From positions 12,466,447 to 12,530,446 of the forward strand of contig CM056553.1 in NCBI GenBank assembly GCA_029721515.1: DNA of 64,000 bases, written 5' to 3'. Source of the DNA: Synanceia verrucosa (Eukaryota > Chordata > Actinopteri > Perciformes > Synanceiidae). Every line of letters begins with the position of its first letter. Within the stretch, counting starts at the first letter, position 1. The position numbers and the translations under genes are program-made. The notes beneath the pieces are model-generated. The model did not search any database. It was not told the origin of the DNA and was given only the letters and a program-made list of their open reading frames with translations. Below are positions 47,204-60,399 of this stretch, in pieces.

Positions 47204-50200
47204 AATGAGGTGGGGGGGGTTTGGGCTGCATGCATTTTCCCAGGATGCTTACCCTGCGTGGGTTATACAAGTTTGCTTTTGTTGGGGTTTTGCAAGGATT
47301 GGTTTCCTCTCCCATTGGATGAGGAATTCAGCCAAGGGCTCTGGAAATGCAACAGTATGAGTTTTTATTTAGTAGTGGAGCTACCTCTGAGAGCAGAGTC
47401 AAGACTTAGGTTTTGGCAGTGAGTTCACCAGATCCTTTCTTTATAAAGTACTGTTATCTTTGATTTATAACATTCAATCTTTCAAGTTTTAAACGTGACT
47501 CAAAGTTTTATCAAGAAATTTATCCTCCTGAAACTCTGCTTTTCACCTGCCTTATACTGCAATTTATTTTTGCTCAAGAGGTCTTGACTCTTTAATTCCA
47601 CGTTCAGGGGATTCTTAAAATAAAAGATAATCTCACTGGTACAGCCCTCGAGTCCTATTGAGTTTTATGGAGTTACTGTATCTGACTCGATCATATGATC
47701 TTACAGCACAGCATTAAAGCTTTCACAGCCCTCCCCAGTTTAGCCTGGCAATCAGTGTGAAATGATGTCACATCAGGTTTAGGGAGGGTGACTGTCTTGA
47801 CCTCCATCTTTACAGTAAAAGTTCTATTTTTGTTGGTGAGTCATGCTACCCATACAAGTCTATGTGTGGTAATATTGCACTGAAAGGCAATAATTAAGCA
47901 CAAAATGACTTACAATTAATGTCAGATATATAAATATCAAAATTACCTGATGCAGAGGCCTGCAACCATACACTCTGCACACAGCAGGAAGGAGAGGGGG
48001 AGAATTTATTCTGTGCAGCCAGTCGCTAAAAGCGTCTGAAACGTCTGCGGCTATTCATAAAACATTTGGGGCTATAGCCTCAGAGGTCTACACCATTCTG
48101 CCTGACGGATCGGCCTTTTTATCTTCCTGTAATTTCTCCCTTTTCCTGCATCATTTTGGTTCTCTCTTATTTGAAGATACACTGTTTAATGAAGGCACTG
48201 AGCCCAAACTGGTTAGAGATATAGTATGTGATTGGGTTAGTGTCAATTAAGGAAAAAACAACAAGCTGTTCTATTTTTTTTTTTTAAATGGGCACATCAG
48301 CAGTATAGCATATGGGCAAACATAAAGCAGCAATTTATGATGCTCATGACACGAACCACTAAAAGCGGTGAACATGGAAAGAGAAACTATAGTCCCTCCA
48401 AATACATCTATTCAACTATAATCATGCAAGCATAATCATCTGATCACTGTAGATGATACAAAGGATTCAGAATAGCAGACTGCAATCACACGCCAAATAC
48501 CAGCCCACTTTATCACCCGACTTGCGGCTCAATATTCTGAGAAACCATTGGGCGCCAGGCCATTATTCAATACGCAAATTAACATGTTGATTCAGACCAC
48601 CTCCTGGGTTTCAGATGAGTGTCAGTTAAACATGGATTGTGGGTCGGTCAGCTGTTCTGGCAGCTGAATTGGTTGAGGTTAAGCAATTAGCGAGGGGGTC
48701 ATGGAAAAACCGGACATGACCTTCTAATTCAGCACCGTATGCTTTGTGACAAATTATTTCTTCTCTCTATAAACCCAATAATTAACAGTCCTATCAACAC
48801 AGCAGACGACACAGAACAGATAATCTGGCTGGCAACTGGCAGCGGTGCATGTAGAAAGGATAGGCACTGCTAGGGAGATGATTAGAAACTACAAAGGGAA
48901 GATTTAGATCATGTTTATAGGCAGTGTGTGTGTGTGTGTCAAATTAATCTGAATAAGAAAGAGAGGTTTAAATGGGAAAGGCAGAGGCGATGAGTGGAAG
49001 AGAGGAAGAGAGGGGAGCAGGAAGGGGAATTGAGTATGCTCATGCATATATGTGGAAATTCTTACGTTGCAGTTTAGCAGCAGAGGTCAGAAAGACGGGG
49101 AGAGGTTATCACAGTGAATTAATATGTGTAAAGAAACACTCTCCTCCCCTGCTGTGATTATAAGTAAAACAAGAGAAACAAAGGACAACCAGAGATCACT
49201 GTCATCTTCCATTGAGCTCCCAGTCAAACTACTTATAGCCTCTTCCTCTACAGATAGCCACTAATACAGTATGGTGTCATCAGGTGCTAAGACAGCATTG
49301 CATGGCTACTCTGATCAAATGTAATCATTATAAACCTGAACATTAACAGGACAAAACAATCTTTACATACATCATGCCACACATAAGTGATGATTTTGAC
49401 AGGCAGGGTATAAAAACTGGTTAAAGCTTAATAAACATTAAAGGTTTGTTCCAAATCTGTGCATTGTCAGAAGAATAATGCCTAAAGTCATTATGGCAAT
49501 CTAAAATATTGTCTGCAAAATACTGGAAGGAGAGGATGAGAATGAAACAAAGCAATCATCAGGTACAGAGGCAGTTGGAAATGAAACCTTTTCATTTCTT
49601 GATATGCAGCCGAAGGCCACAGAGCATTCATGGAGGCAGTTTTTCCTCTCATAAATATGATTATTGCAAGCAGGTCCTCACTGAGCGTCACAGCATCAGT
49701 AAACATCTCCGTCCTCCCTGCTCCAACTGCAGGATCTGTCTGTCACCTTCCAATAAAACTGCCCCTGGGGAAGTTGGGCGAACATCATGGGGCTTGACTC
49801 GATAAATACTGTATATAGATAACAAGCAAGGTACTGTAACATTATGAAATTAAACATACTGGCATACAAAATATTGCATACTAATGCTAAACATTTGTAG
49901 GAAATATTAATTTTCATATGTTAAAATGTGCAATAAAGGGTTTATTTTTCAAAATCTAAAATATTCCACTGTAGATTGGAGATATATCAGCAAATGCATA
50001 ATGCAAATATGGAAAGACATAGGGATAGAAGAACACAAAAACATTGATTAATTGATTCTTTAAGTTACATCACATTTGACTCTAGGAAATCAAATAAATT
50101 TAATTTTAACTTTAATTGCACTTTACATGGATGGATAGATATATGGATTTTTCTATAGAGGCAGTAACATATTCGCTACTACGCTTGGAATCAGTGAGTC

Positions 50201-50271
50201 ATAAACACTGGATAGCCAGCCATTTGTCAGTGTTTTTGCTGTCCATCTTTAGAGGGGACAGGATGTCTTTA
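47204..50271. other. No gene recognised; short (TG)n at 48923-48939
   Basis: Mostly unique-looking AT-rich DNA of about 3 kb. The part at about 48500-48760 is free of simple repeats and could hold a conserved regulatory block, with no direct evidence. Short open frames only. Confidence 0.5.
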
Positions 50272-50304
50272 TGTGTGTGTGTGTGTGTGCGTGTGTGTGT
50301 GTGT
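50272..50304. repeat. (GT)n microsatellite
   Basis: About 16 GT units interrupted once by GC. Confidence 0.95.
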
Positions 50305-50389
50305 AAGGCTAAGGGTAAATGCATGCACATGTGCGTGAAGGGCACAGTAGAGGCAATGGCCTCCCGAAGGAGGAATTTATTTGAAAAGA

Positions 50390-50830
50390 GCTTCCCATGA
50401 CCCGGCTTGATCTCGTCCCTTCGTTTTCGGAGGGGGTTGTGCACGCCTGTGTTGGGGATTTGCAGATCTGTCTAACGGCTGTCCCCCTTGAGGACAGGAC
50501 TGCACTCCCACCAGTGGCTCACATTGCGCTAATCTGACTGACAGCTTGGTCCAGCTTTCAGCCAAGAAACAGCCCACTAGCAAGGCCAAAATACCTGACT
50601 GGCCCAGGAATCTTATCTGACGGAGGAGAGACTGCTCTCCCCACGCTGTTCCAAAGCAAATGCCGAACCGCCTGTCTGGCTGTCGGCCTCTTTATCTGTC
50701 CGCTTGTTGTTTGTCAGCACAACACTGTAAGACCTGCACTTCTCCTGACTCAGCTGCATGTGACAGTTTGACAGAGTGTCACAGCAATAAAGTGACAGGC
50801 GGTGGGACAACACTGTCACTGTACACTTCT
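50390..50830. other. GC-richer unique block, unassigned
   Basis: Base composition is higher in G+C than the surroundings, and simple repeats are absent. Open frames exist on the minus strand (70-73 codons) but lack motifs and paired splice signals. It could be a conserved non-coding element or unrecognised untranslated sequence. Confidence 0.25.
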
Positions 50831-51455
50831 GCATTCTGAAAGAACACCTTCAAACCTCTGCCCTTGTTGCTTCATTATATACATGACTGTAAAAGGAAAT
50901 GAAAAAGCTTTTCACTCATATAAATAATAGAAAAGTCTTACAATTAATTTTACTTAAAGTGGCAACCTTGAAAAGTTTAATTCTCCTACTATCATCAAAT
51001 GAGTTGACACCATGGTGCTTAAGTCTACTGACTCACTGATGAAAATATTGCAATATTTATGTATTTGTAATATTAGAAACAGTGTTAATAGAAATATTCC
51101 TTAAAAAATGCTGTATTATGTTACCACTAATCAAAACAGAACCATATTTCTGACCATAACAGTAAAAGCATTTATCTGTTGACCTTAGTTGTGAAGTAGC
51201 CATGTCAGTGAGCTTGACACCAGCCGATACTATTCGTCAAAAAATGTGTCTACAAAACAAGATAGTGGCCATTTTTGGCATTTTTCTGACAGCGGCTCAG
51301 TTTGGAATATTGCACAGAGAAAGTGAACAGCAAGGTTCAGCCACAGTGAACTAAAACATGAAGGTGGCACACAAACTTCTGTCAAACTCAACACATAAAA
51401 TCAGACTGAGGGAAAAAAAACTGTTTGTTTTGCTGTCCCACTGTTCTGTGACCTG
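50831..51455. other. No gene recognised
   Basis: AT-rich sequence with no feature seen. Confidence 0.5.
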
Positions 51456-51486
51456 TAGAATACCACCATTTCCTGGTGGTATTCTA
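51456..51486. other. Perfect 13-bp hairpin with 5-base loop
   Basis: The arms tagaataccacca (51456-51468) and tggtggtattcta (51474-51486) are exact reverse complements around tttcc. Just outside, cctg (51452-51455) and cagg (51489-51492) can also pair across a small bulge. Nothing nearby identifies it as an RNA gene. It may be the core of a small foldback element. Confidence 0.9.
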
Positions 51487-53862
51487 TTCAGGACTGCCAC
51501 TTTAAAGCTCGATCTGAACACACTGTCATTGATTACCACTAATAAGGCAAAGAAATGCCACGTCAGTAAAGAACACCCCCACAGCCATCTGCCTTGTTGT
51601 TTCTTTCTCCGTCAGGGGCAAACTGTGAGCTAAAATGCCCACTCATCAATCAGCAGGGTCGTTCCACAAGCCATCCAACACAGCTTGAACTTGATGACCC
51701 TCATAATTGAATATTAAACCTCTGATGAGCGGCAAGGTGGACCACTGCGATGCAGACTGGAGGCTGTAATGTGTTCCTAGCAACTGTATGTGCACACACT
51801 CACACAGATGCAAGCAGGCATGAATGTACTTGGCACACACTTCCATAAAATAAATGGCGACATTACAGGAAGGCTGTGGATTTTTTTTTTCAGTTAAGTC
51901 AAATAATTAATTTGGCTTTTGTCATTTCAGTTTTGATGGTTGTTCAGCGCAGCGCGAGGAATAACAAGGAAGGAGGAATTCATAAGCAGCAATGGATATG
52001 GCTTAAAATTAAGCACCACAAACAAATTGTAAACATGCAAACAAATCTAATTGTGTTTCTTAAAGGCCTGAAAGCAAAATGGTGAGATGACAGATGAGGA
52101 GTTAAGTATCGTACATACTGTGATGTATGACATGAGGGGTGAAAACACTGGAAAAAATGAAAGGATGCTGGCGTACTATGATAAAGTAAGAACATTTTCA
52201 ACAGACTAATACAAAAAGTGCAGGCACGTATTATATATTTCAAGAAAATACGTGGCAGGTGATTGGACAAACCATCTGTCAATCAAGCTAACAAAAGTGA
52301 GACGAACTGAAGCTGAACAGCTTGTCGTACTTTACTTGTTCAGTTCTGTGTACTATGGTCACACCTGCACCTGCAGTAGCTCCTCACAGGACACCGAAAT
52401 AAATTTAATGATCTGTCTACAAAGAACGAGAGTCACACAGGTGCTGCACAGCAGGCAGAGAGTTCTTCAACCAACCTCAAGCAAGTCCAGTTGACTCTTT
52501 TTTGCTCTTTTGACAGAGAACCAACATATTTTGACATCCTTCTTGGTGGAATAATAACCAGAACTGATGATTGTTGGGACGATTGTTACCAAATGGGGTT
52601 GGTGAGTTTTTGTCAAGTGTAAATGAAGTTTGAAAGAACTGATCTAAAGGAAGATGACGGTGAGCTAAAGTGTTACCACATTCAACCCTATTGAGTCCAT
52701 ATATTTAGTTTTGTGTAGTGTCAGACTGTCGACAGCCCAGTCAGATTTTTGTGGGTGGTTTAGATCAGAAACAAGCCATTCAGCTCCTTCCTATACCACA
52801 CACTGGCTCATCAGAATGCATCTCCCACAGCTTGAGAACCAGATTTGGAAGGTGCATCATATTTACCTCACTAGCCAATCTGGGCTGGACTGGGCTTTTC
52901 AGCTAAAGCGAAGCATTTCAGGCAGAGGGTGATTACAGGTGTATGCAGACAGACCAAACATTACAATATGTAAAAATGCTCTAGTAGAAATCAAAAATAC
53001 ATGTATGAATCCAAAAATGAGCATGGCATGCCCACTTAAATAGGAGCTGCCACTAAACTATAAATCACTGTCAATTATGCTGCAACATCCACATTTCACA
53101 GGAAGATCTTTTATCCTTCCAGCAACTTTAGCAAAGCTGAAACAACACGACGAGCCCCCCACTGTTTCAAGGGGCTCCCTGTGAAAGCACAGCCAGGAGG
53201 CTGACTCTTCAGACTCAAACTGGCATCAGCTGTTGACAGGATAAAAGCATCCCTGTGACGGCTGTCCTTTCTGGCTAAATCTGATCTGTGAGGATAAAGT
53301 GATTAAATTGTACAAAGAACATCCCTGAGCAAAACAAAGAATGTGACCAATATATTTTAAAGATTAACTGTTGTGACAGGAAGTCACAGCAAAACAGGGA
53401 TTAAGATACTTCCTGTTTTCATGCGGGCGTGAATTAGAATCTCCATCAGCGTTTAACAGACTAAATCTATAAAGATGGGGAGGGAAATGGTAATATTGTG
53501 ACAAATCAATCAATAGAGCACTAATTAGGCATGGCTACATCTTTAAATCTTTGACATGTGAATATTACATGGTGGCTTTGCTGTGATATGGTAGTAGTGG
53601 GATTTTTTGATGGTTATAAATATGTGGAAAAAAAACAGTGAAATAAATGCATTCAAACACAAACCGCTCCTGAAATCGCTTCAAAGTGAAGACCTCAGTT
53701 CAACCACTGTGCAGTAAGTGTTTGCATCTATTCTTAGATACTGCAGCTGTAAAGCATCAACACCCTCATCCCTACATGTAGCTGTCTTTCCGCTACAAAA
53801 AGGCACTGCTCTTGTCATTATAATGTCTTAATAATTATCACCTAACAGTGCAAGTGGGGAGT
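51487..53862. other. No gene recognised
   Basis: AT-rich, unique-looking sequence of about 2.4 kb with a T-run near 51881-51890. No exon or named repeat is supported. Confidence 0.5.
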
Positions 53863-53898
53863 GAGAGAGAGAGACACACACACACACACACACACACA
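53863..53898. repeat. Compound (GA)n(CA)n microsatellite
   Basis: Five to six GA units followed by about twelve CA units. Confidence 0.95.
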
Positions 53899-54081
53899 TA
53901 CATACACAGAAAGAGAGGGGTAGGCATGGATAGACTGTGAGAGCAGGCAGCACCCTGGCCTGTAGATGCATGATGAATGAGGGTGTCAGTTGTATTCACC
54001 CACTGAGCAGCGCCGGCTCAGAGAGGGTTTGGCCCCATGCTCTGAGACCTGTCTCATTAACCACAGCGATCGTGCATTAAC

Positions 54082-54105
54082 GAGAGAGAGAGAGAGAGAG
54101 AGAGG
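54082..54105. repeat. (GA)n microsatellite
   Basis: Twelve perfect GA units. Confidence 0.95.
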
Positions 54106-54429
54106 GAAAGTGGGCAAATAAATCATTTTCTAGAACATATGCACCACTAGTCTTTTAATATAAAATACAACTGCTTCAATGTAATAATCACAGTCCATGT
54201 ACATGCACACAATATGCACTTGATTGGGAGTTTAAGCAGACTTTTAGCCATTACTTTAATTCTTTTTAACAAATAATACATTATTCAGTAGAGTCAAAGT
54301 GCAAATTTTGAGAAAGAGACAGACAGGGGCCAACACTGGACCCTGGACCACTCGCTCCCCATTGTTTTGGTGTCCTGCATTATTGATGTGCAACTGATAT
54401 TTTACTCTCTGCTTTTCTGAAGCCAGAGC

Positions 54430-54700
54430 CACAGTGCCTCTGCTGTCACCTGCAGCACCATCTGCACAATACAGTATAACCATACTGACACACTGTCAGA
54501 GCCACAGAATAAGGCACAACATGCTTACGGGGACTGTGGCCAAGGATTTTATTGTGTTCGTTAATGAGTTCATGGGGCTTTGCTTCGCTCTGTTGTGCCC
54601 TTGTAGCATCAATATTGTATTTGTCACAGAATAACATTCATAGCCTTGAAGGCAACCATCATGTCTCCATAATGAAATGGATTTCTGGTCCTGAAAAAGA
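54430..54700. other. Candidate conserved non-coding block
   Basis: Simple-repeat-free sequence with short open frames on both strands. Parts such as attcatagccttgaaggcaa and caatattgtatttgtcacag read like the unbroken AT-rich cores common in developmental enhancers. This is an impression only, with no alignment behind it. Confidence 0.15.
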
Positions 54701-55194
54701 AGAAAAAGGTTGATCTGGGTGGCATCAGGGGCTCAGGTCAGTCTCTGTGATCCTATAGTACTAAAACACTATGATGGAAACTGATGGTCAAAATGCCAAT
54801 AGAATATTCTACTGTTGTTCTTGTCAACAACTCAATTGAAAAATGATCTATAGTAGCCTGTATAATATGCCATAGCCAGTGCAGATTAATATCCCATAAA
54901 AAAGATCTCACTCAGCAAAGCAACTTCATCCAGACACCAGAGAAACTGTCAGTCACACCAAGAGTAGTTTCTGCATTCTTCGTGGTCCCTTTTGAGTTAA
55001 AAGTAAACGCATAAATATTAAGTCCATGATGTAATGCTGACGCACCACATACGGGATTTGCGAAGGCACCTTTGTTCTCCAGCTTTACACTCATTCTCCT
55101 CATCATGCATGTTTGTGTGCAAGAGAGGAAAAAAAAGCTTCCTACACACTCGTAAACAGTTGATGTGGTTGATTATTATATTGTGACCCGGGGA
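54701..55194. other. No gene recognised
   Basis: AT-rich sequence leading into the CpG island. Confidence 0.5.
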
Positions 55195-55860
55195 CTACTG
55201 ATCAGCCACGCAGTGGTGCGCAAACTACCTGTGTTTTTATTTGGCCACAGTGCACGTTACACACAGATAAAAAAAAAAGCCCAAAGGAAAGAAGCACAGC
55301 CTACCTCGGTTCGCCGTGACAGCTCCGCTTGTAGACTCGCAGCAGCGGATGACAACAACGTGCCGCTGCTCGCACTGAAGGTCTCAGTTGTTGAGCGCAA
55401 GAAGTTTGGACGAGGGGCTGACTGAGGGATCACACACGCGCTGTGTCGGTGTGACGGATCTATGTAACACACACACGCACACATAAACCACTGTGGAGTG
55501 TTTATATGACAACGCCCCGAAACATAAACTGATCTGGTTGACTGGCCGCCGGACGGATCATTCACGCGTGTTCAAGATTGTTGCTGTCCAAACTCTGCTG
55601 TGCGCAACAACGCGCGCTTCCTTTCCCTCTTCCAACGCGGTCCCCAAACTAAACGCTCCCCAAGGACACGTGACCGAGCCGAAGGGGGATATGGGAATAG
55701 CTCAAATTCCCCCCACGGCAGCAGCTGGGATCGGTTACACCGCTGCTCCAGTGCCCGCATGTGCAACAAACTCGAGCCGTGCGCACCCGCGCTCCTCCTC
55801 CTCCACCCCAACTCCCATCCCCGGTGGCCTCGCGGTGTCGCTGTCATTTTGAAGGCAAGA
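55195..55860 (-). promoter_or_regulatory. CpG island / probable promoter
   Basis: This is the only long CpG-dense, GC-rich block in the window, with many CpG in clusters such as gcgcaacaacgcgcgc and cacccgcgctcctcc. It has an E-box CACGTG at 55668-55673. Read on the minus strand, a TATA-like ATATAAAC (plus about 55501-55508) precedes roughly 200 bp of CpG-rich sequence that ends in a donor-like GAG followed by GTAGGC at 55304. That layout suits a leftward promoter with a short first exon. A plus-strand or bidirectional promoter cannot be excluded, because I found no comparable plus-strand donor but cannot measure transcription. Confidence 0.65.
55305..55475 (-). other. Possible non-coding first exon
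   Basis: The minus-strand segment starts about 30 bp below the TATA-like sequence and ends at the donor-like site CGAG followed by GTAGGC. One frame is open through the whole segment and upstream of it, but it has no convincing start codon context, and the encoded peptide is low-complexity (Ser/Ala/Arg-rich). I read it as a likely 5' untranslated exon. The donor is weaker than consensus because the fourth intron base is G instead of A. Confidence 0.3.
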
Positions 55861-56559
55861 TCTCCATGAGAAAATGCACCTGTCTCATCATGTGATGCAA
55901 GCTTACATTTGAGACAACTGGCTTAATTCTAAGTTAATCATAGTTTTAAAATAATACACACTTTCATTTCTCTCTCTGTCTCTCTGATGGAAATTACAGT
56001 GATGTTGCTGCTGTAGATAAATAAGTAGTTTGGTATGGAAAAAAAATAGCAAAACAGTCACTTTTTGAGTGCTTCGCTCCTGCTAAATAAAGATGATTCC
56101 TCCCAAAATTTTGATTTATTTTGCCATGAATGTTTAATATTAGCCTAAAGAGAAATGCCTGTGACGTTTCTTTGAACGCTTTGAAGTATATCTGTAAACA
56201 GGGTGTTGCTGTAAAAACAATGTGCATAACCTGACCTGCATAAATTCAGAGTAAAAATACTGGTTATTATTGGCTGCAGCGGCATATATATAGCTGGGCA
56301 AATGGCAAGCAAAGAATCGGTTGTGCACAAGGCCTGTGCAAGTTCGAAGACAGTGAACGATGTTCCAGGCATTAGTTATGACCTCTTTTTCCTACCTTAT
56401 CTGCTCAGCATTGCATGTGTGAGCATAAACAAATTTGCTGGAAAAATCCAGCATTTTCAATCTTAGTTTTGTCTGTGCTTCACAGATGGATGTTGATGCA
56501 AATGAAATAGAGCAACCACTAAATACCTTTCAGGCAAAACCCACCTCCTCAGCTACTTG
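55861..56559. other. No gene recognised
   Basis: AT-rich sequence upstream of the minus-strand promoter candidate. Confidence 0.5.
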
Positions 56560-56765
56560 TGGTCTTTTTGAAGGTGGGCGGATGGAAACAACATGGCTTG
56601 TGCGCTCATTAGCCTGCTGTGCCTATGCAGGCAGGGGAATGTCACATTATTACTGCCGTCTGTTTGCTCTGCATTCACAATGGAACAAAGCTTGCTTCCA
56701 CAACAGAATCCTTGGACCTGTGGTGTGTAATCATGATAATGACTGTCCAAAGGCCCAACAAACGT
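56560..56765. promoter_or_regulatory. Candidate enhancer-like block with paired SOX-type motifs
   Basis: ACAATGG (56677-56683) and AACAAAG (56684-56690) lie directly end to end. Both fit the HMG-box SOX consensus (A/T)(A/T)CAA(A/T)G in whole or part. The surrounding 200 bp has no simple repeats and a 110-codon plus-strand frame without motifs. The regulatory role is inferred from motif pairing alone. Confidence 0.2.
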
Positions 56766-57317
56766 GAAGGTTGAAGTTGTAAGGCCTGCAATAGATGCTG
56801 CTTTCCACACAGCTCATGTTTAGCATTTCCTTCCACAACAACATGGTGACTGCATGGGGATAAGAGTGATGACTCTTTTAGGCAGTACTGATCTATATGA
56901 CAGCGCCATGTGAAACAAAAAAAGAAGAGGCTGGAAAAAGCGCGTCTTAAATTTCTCCGTCACATTTCCCACGGAAGCACATTGGAAATGAGGTTACGGT
57001 CCCAAACATGAAGATGAGAAGGCTTGTCTTTTCCAAGCCCGTAGGTGAGCTAACGTGGGTGTGCTGCCAAAAATCAAGGATTTGTCTGCTGAATTACTGG
57101 CTTCAAACAGCAGCTCTCAAATGCAAATGGGACAGATGTCAAATAGTAGCAGAGCTGTACAGTACAGTCATACGAGTCAGCGTCTTAATTAGTTCCTCTG
57201 TGACAAGGTGCTCATTCAGTGGTGAGAAGAAGGACAGCTTAATGCTGGAGGGGAAACTGACAGGTGATCTTTGTCTCTCTCTCTCATACTACAGACATGC
57301 CAGTTATACCAATCAGT
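56766..57317. other. No gene recognised
   Basis: A plus-strand frame of 119 codons (57008-57367) crosses this stretch but has no domain, signal or splice support. I treat it as incidental. Confidence 0.5.
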
Positions 57318-57482
57318 ATGTTTACATGCACTTAAAGAAATTAGACTTGTTGCCTTCGTCTGGCTAATATTGAAGTTTTAAAAGCCATATATACACCTTA
57401 GTCGGACTGTAGTCGACCCAAACTGGAGTTTTTTAAATTTTTGCTTCTAAGTCAAGCTTTTCCAGCATGTACATGCAAACCA
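57318..57482. repeat. Possible small foldback repeat
   Basis: Starts near tgtttacatgcactta and ends near catgtacatgcaaac, which are partial inverted copies of each other. A tgtttacatgcac ending is familiar from fish repeats. Boundaries and class are uncertain. Confidence 0.3.
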
Positions 57483-60399
57483 CGGATAGCCAGACTATTG
57501 ACTAGTGGCGTTACCCCTTGCGGAAGTGATGAGACCGCTCCTGCGTTTGTCTGATTGTACTTCTTTATCCATGATGCCAACCAGAAGAATGCCAATGCGA
57601 AGGAGCATGTAGCGCCACCTAGTGTCTCGGAGTCGAACGTACCTCACTCATTAATTCAATTCTCTTGCCGCACATGCACACTCAGATTTCCTGGAAACTC
57701 CAGTTAAATCCTTAGCTCGGTCATTGCCAATAGCTTGGCTTTGATGTGTGAGCAAACGTACTAACTGATCGTTATTGATTGGATTTGGTCAAACAATCAA
57801 TGTGTTTCCCAATATGCCCTTTTCAATTTTGGCCTATTCAGAGATAAAAGCACACCCAAGAAGAAAAAAAGGTCACCAGTGGAGGGACGCACACAAGGGA
57901 AATAGTAGAGAGTTAAAGGGACGCCCCACAGTCTTTCTCTCAGCTTGCCTGGAGTGTATATATACATGAATATTTACATACTGTCTGTGGAATGGAACCA
58001 AGACAGACAATGAGGGCACTAGTTCATAAACTGGATCACCGTCAGGGTTCAGTGTGTCCACAGGACTAAATATCAAAGGTGGCAGGTGGATCTTTGCACC
58101 GCCATGCATGGACTGCAAAATTGGTTGCTCCCTGAGGACATGTGATCGCTCGCTAGGCAGGTTTCATCTCTGCCAAGGTCGCGTTAGGAGGACACGATGA
58201 CAGATGCAGAAACCACACCCGAACCGCTGGATGGCGTTTTCCTTATACTGCCGAAGACTTCTAAGCAATCCATGCATTTATGCATGCAAAGCAAAATGCT
58301 GCTCTCAAGAATAAATATTTTAAATTTCAAAAAGTCACACTGACTGACGATATCATCATATTTTTTCCCCCGTGAATTTCAATCCCAGCATCTTTCACAG
58401 ACACTTTTCCAGTTGAAAGGCTGTCAACGAGTTGTATCCGTCTTTTCAATCTCAAAATCACATGTCCGTGTCTTCCTTTATCTTGCTGGTATGAAATAAG
58501 TAGCATGTGATCTTCCACTTTTCTAATGAATGTCTTTAAAGGCACCTGTGGAGTCTTTGACTACTACTATTATGTCCTCTCTGTGACATCACCCACAGAT
58601 TCTCTCTTTGGTCATCACATCTTGGCAGCAATTTAGAGGTAATCCAAAAATGGGCAGGAAATTAAAAATTCAACCTCTGTCTAGTGATGAATGGGAATAT
58701 TTGCAATCGAAACCAAACCTGTTTTTTTTTTCTAAACACAATATAAATTTGGCCATTTTAAGATAGAGATTAACTCACTTTTTGAGCAAGCAGCCATTTG
58801 AAGAGCTGTGTTTTTTGTGGCAGTACAGTGGCATGTTTGTTGTAGAACATGGGTAAAGGACCAAAGGAAACTTGTAAGGCCTCTTAGGCTCTGGATCACT
58901 TTCTGTTTGTTTCTTTTCAGACATCTTGACATCATTTCAGAAGAGTTTTACAAGATCAATTGCAAAATGCTGATGAAGAGAAGTTCTCAACGAACAAAAC
59001 TACTGATGTGTTTTTTTTGAATGTGGATTTTCATAGTTTTATGCTAACAATGGAAAGAAAAACAGTCCTTGGAATACGAAAACGATCCTTACCATCACTG
59101 AACCCTTGTAGGTCGATAAAGAGCATTAAGTGGCATGTGCAGATTAGTGGCAAATTGCGTTATCTCTTGCAAAGCTTCCTTCTACATAGAGATTAGCCCA
59201 AAACATATTGTTAATCACTACGGGGCTTATGAATAGTTAATTGAAGAGGGACAACTGAGGCTGGGGAAAAGTAATAATTAACGAGGCTGGGTGCAGATGG
59301 GACCGTATGGGATACTTAATTAAATCTGGGGATTTCGTTTTTTTGAGAATGACCCACTTTTGTTGTTTGGAGTCGATTCAAAGAATCAAACTCACACAAT
59401 TAAATACCAAACAAATAATACTATATCATGTGATCTTCAACACTGGCAAACTGTTTTTTTTTGTGTGTAAAGCTAAATTAGTATTTTTCTAAAATTCTTT
59501 TAATCTTGAAAACATATTTATAATTTAAAATGAGGGTATTTGTTAGTTTACAGTTTCTAAATGAAACAAAGAGACAAATCTTCTAATCAGTGCTCAGCTG
59601 CATGCCAGCAGTGGAAACCTCCAAGAACTGCATTATACTGTATATTATATATTATGTAAATATCTCAGTGGTTCTTCTCTCCATCTGTGCATGCTAAAGT
59701 TTTTTTTTTGTTTTTTTTTTTAAACAAAGAAGCTCTGAGGATTTTGCTGTTTTTGTTGTCTGTCTGGGGTTTTGGAGGATCACTTGTGATGCAAGTCGCT
59801 GCTGGCTGCTGCATCTCAGCTCACCGTCCAGTCGGTTCCCTCAGTCACTGAGCCAGCCTCACAAATAAAATCCCCCAAGCATAGCAGCTCATACATGCCT
59901 GAGCAGGAAGGTGTCTGCTCGCACTGCAGGGACTCATGTTTTATCAGTGAAACTCTGCCAGTCAGCTAAAGAATCAGGAGAAGTTGAAAACCACCTCAGG
60001 TGATCAGGAGTCACTCACAGGCTGCTGATGAAATCAGCATGTAATCCATCACACACACTGTTCACAGCTTGATAGTGTTCCTTCCACTTTGCAATGCTTT
60101 TTGAAAGGACTTTATGATGAGTTTTGTAAACCTGCTGCATTTTCACTTTTTTTTTTTGCCCCACAAAAATAGTTCAGGTTTAGACAAGTGCCACACTCAT
60201 ATAATATACTTGACAACCATGCTTAGAAAAGTAATGGAAAAGTCCATGGCAATTGAAGAAAATAAGTGTGAAGTTTATCATGAAAATCCAAGCCAGGTAG
60301 AGCAAGGACACATTTTTGACCCTGCTATACTTTGAGGTTTTTCAGTGAATCCCCTGCCCTTAAATGATGTACCTGCGCCAGCGAGATTCAGAACTTTTA
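57483..60399. other. No gene recognised over about 2.9 kb
   Basis: AT-rich sequence with T-runs near 58720, 59453 and 59700-59722. A short AT-rich, repeat-free part at about 59215-59330 (taattaacgaggctgggtgc) is enhancer-like at most. Confidence 0.5.

Noticed and set aside
55493..55869. Pro/Ala/Ser/Arg-rich open frames in the CpG island
   Set aside because: GC-rich DNA has few stop codons, and three frames on both strands are open together, which points to composition and not coding.
56435..56767. A 110-codon plus-strand open frame
   Set aside because: No motif, and an overlapping minus-strand frame of similar length; better viewed as non-coding.
57008..57367. A 119-codon plus-strand open frame
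   Set aside because: No recognisable domain, and it runs into a probable repeat at its end.
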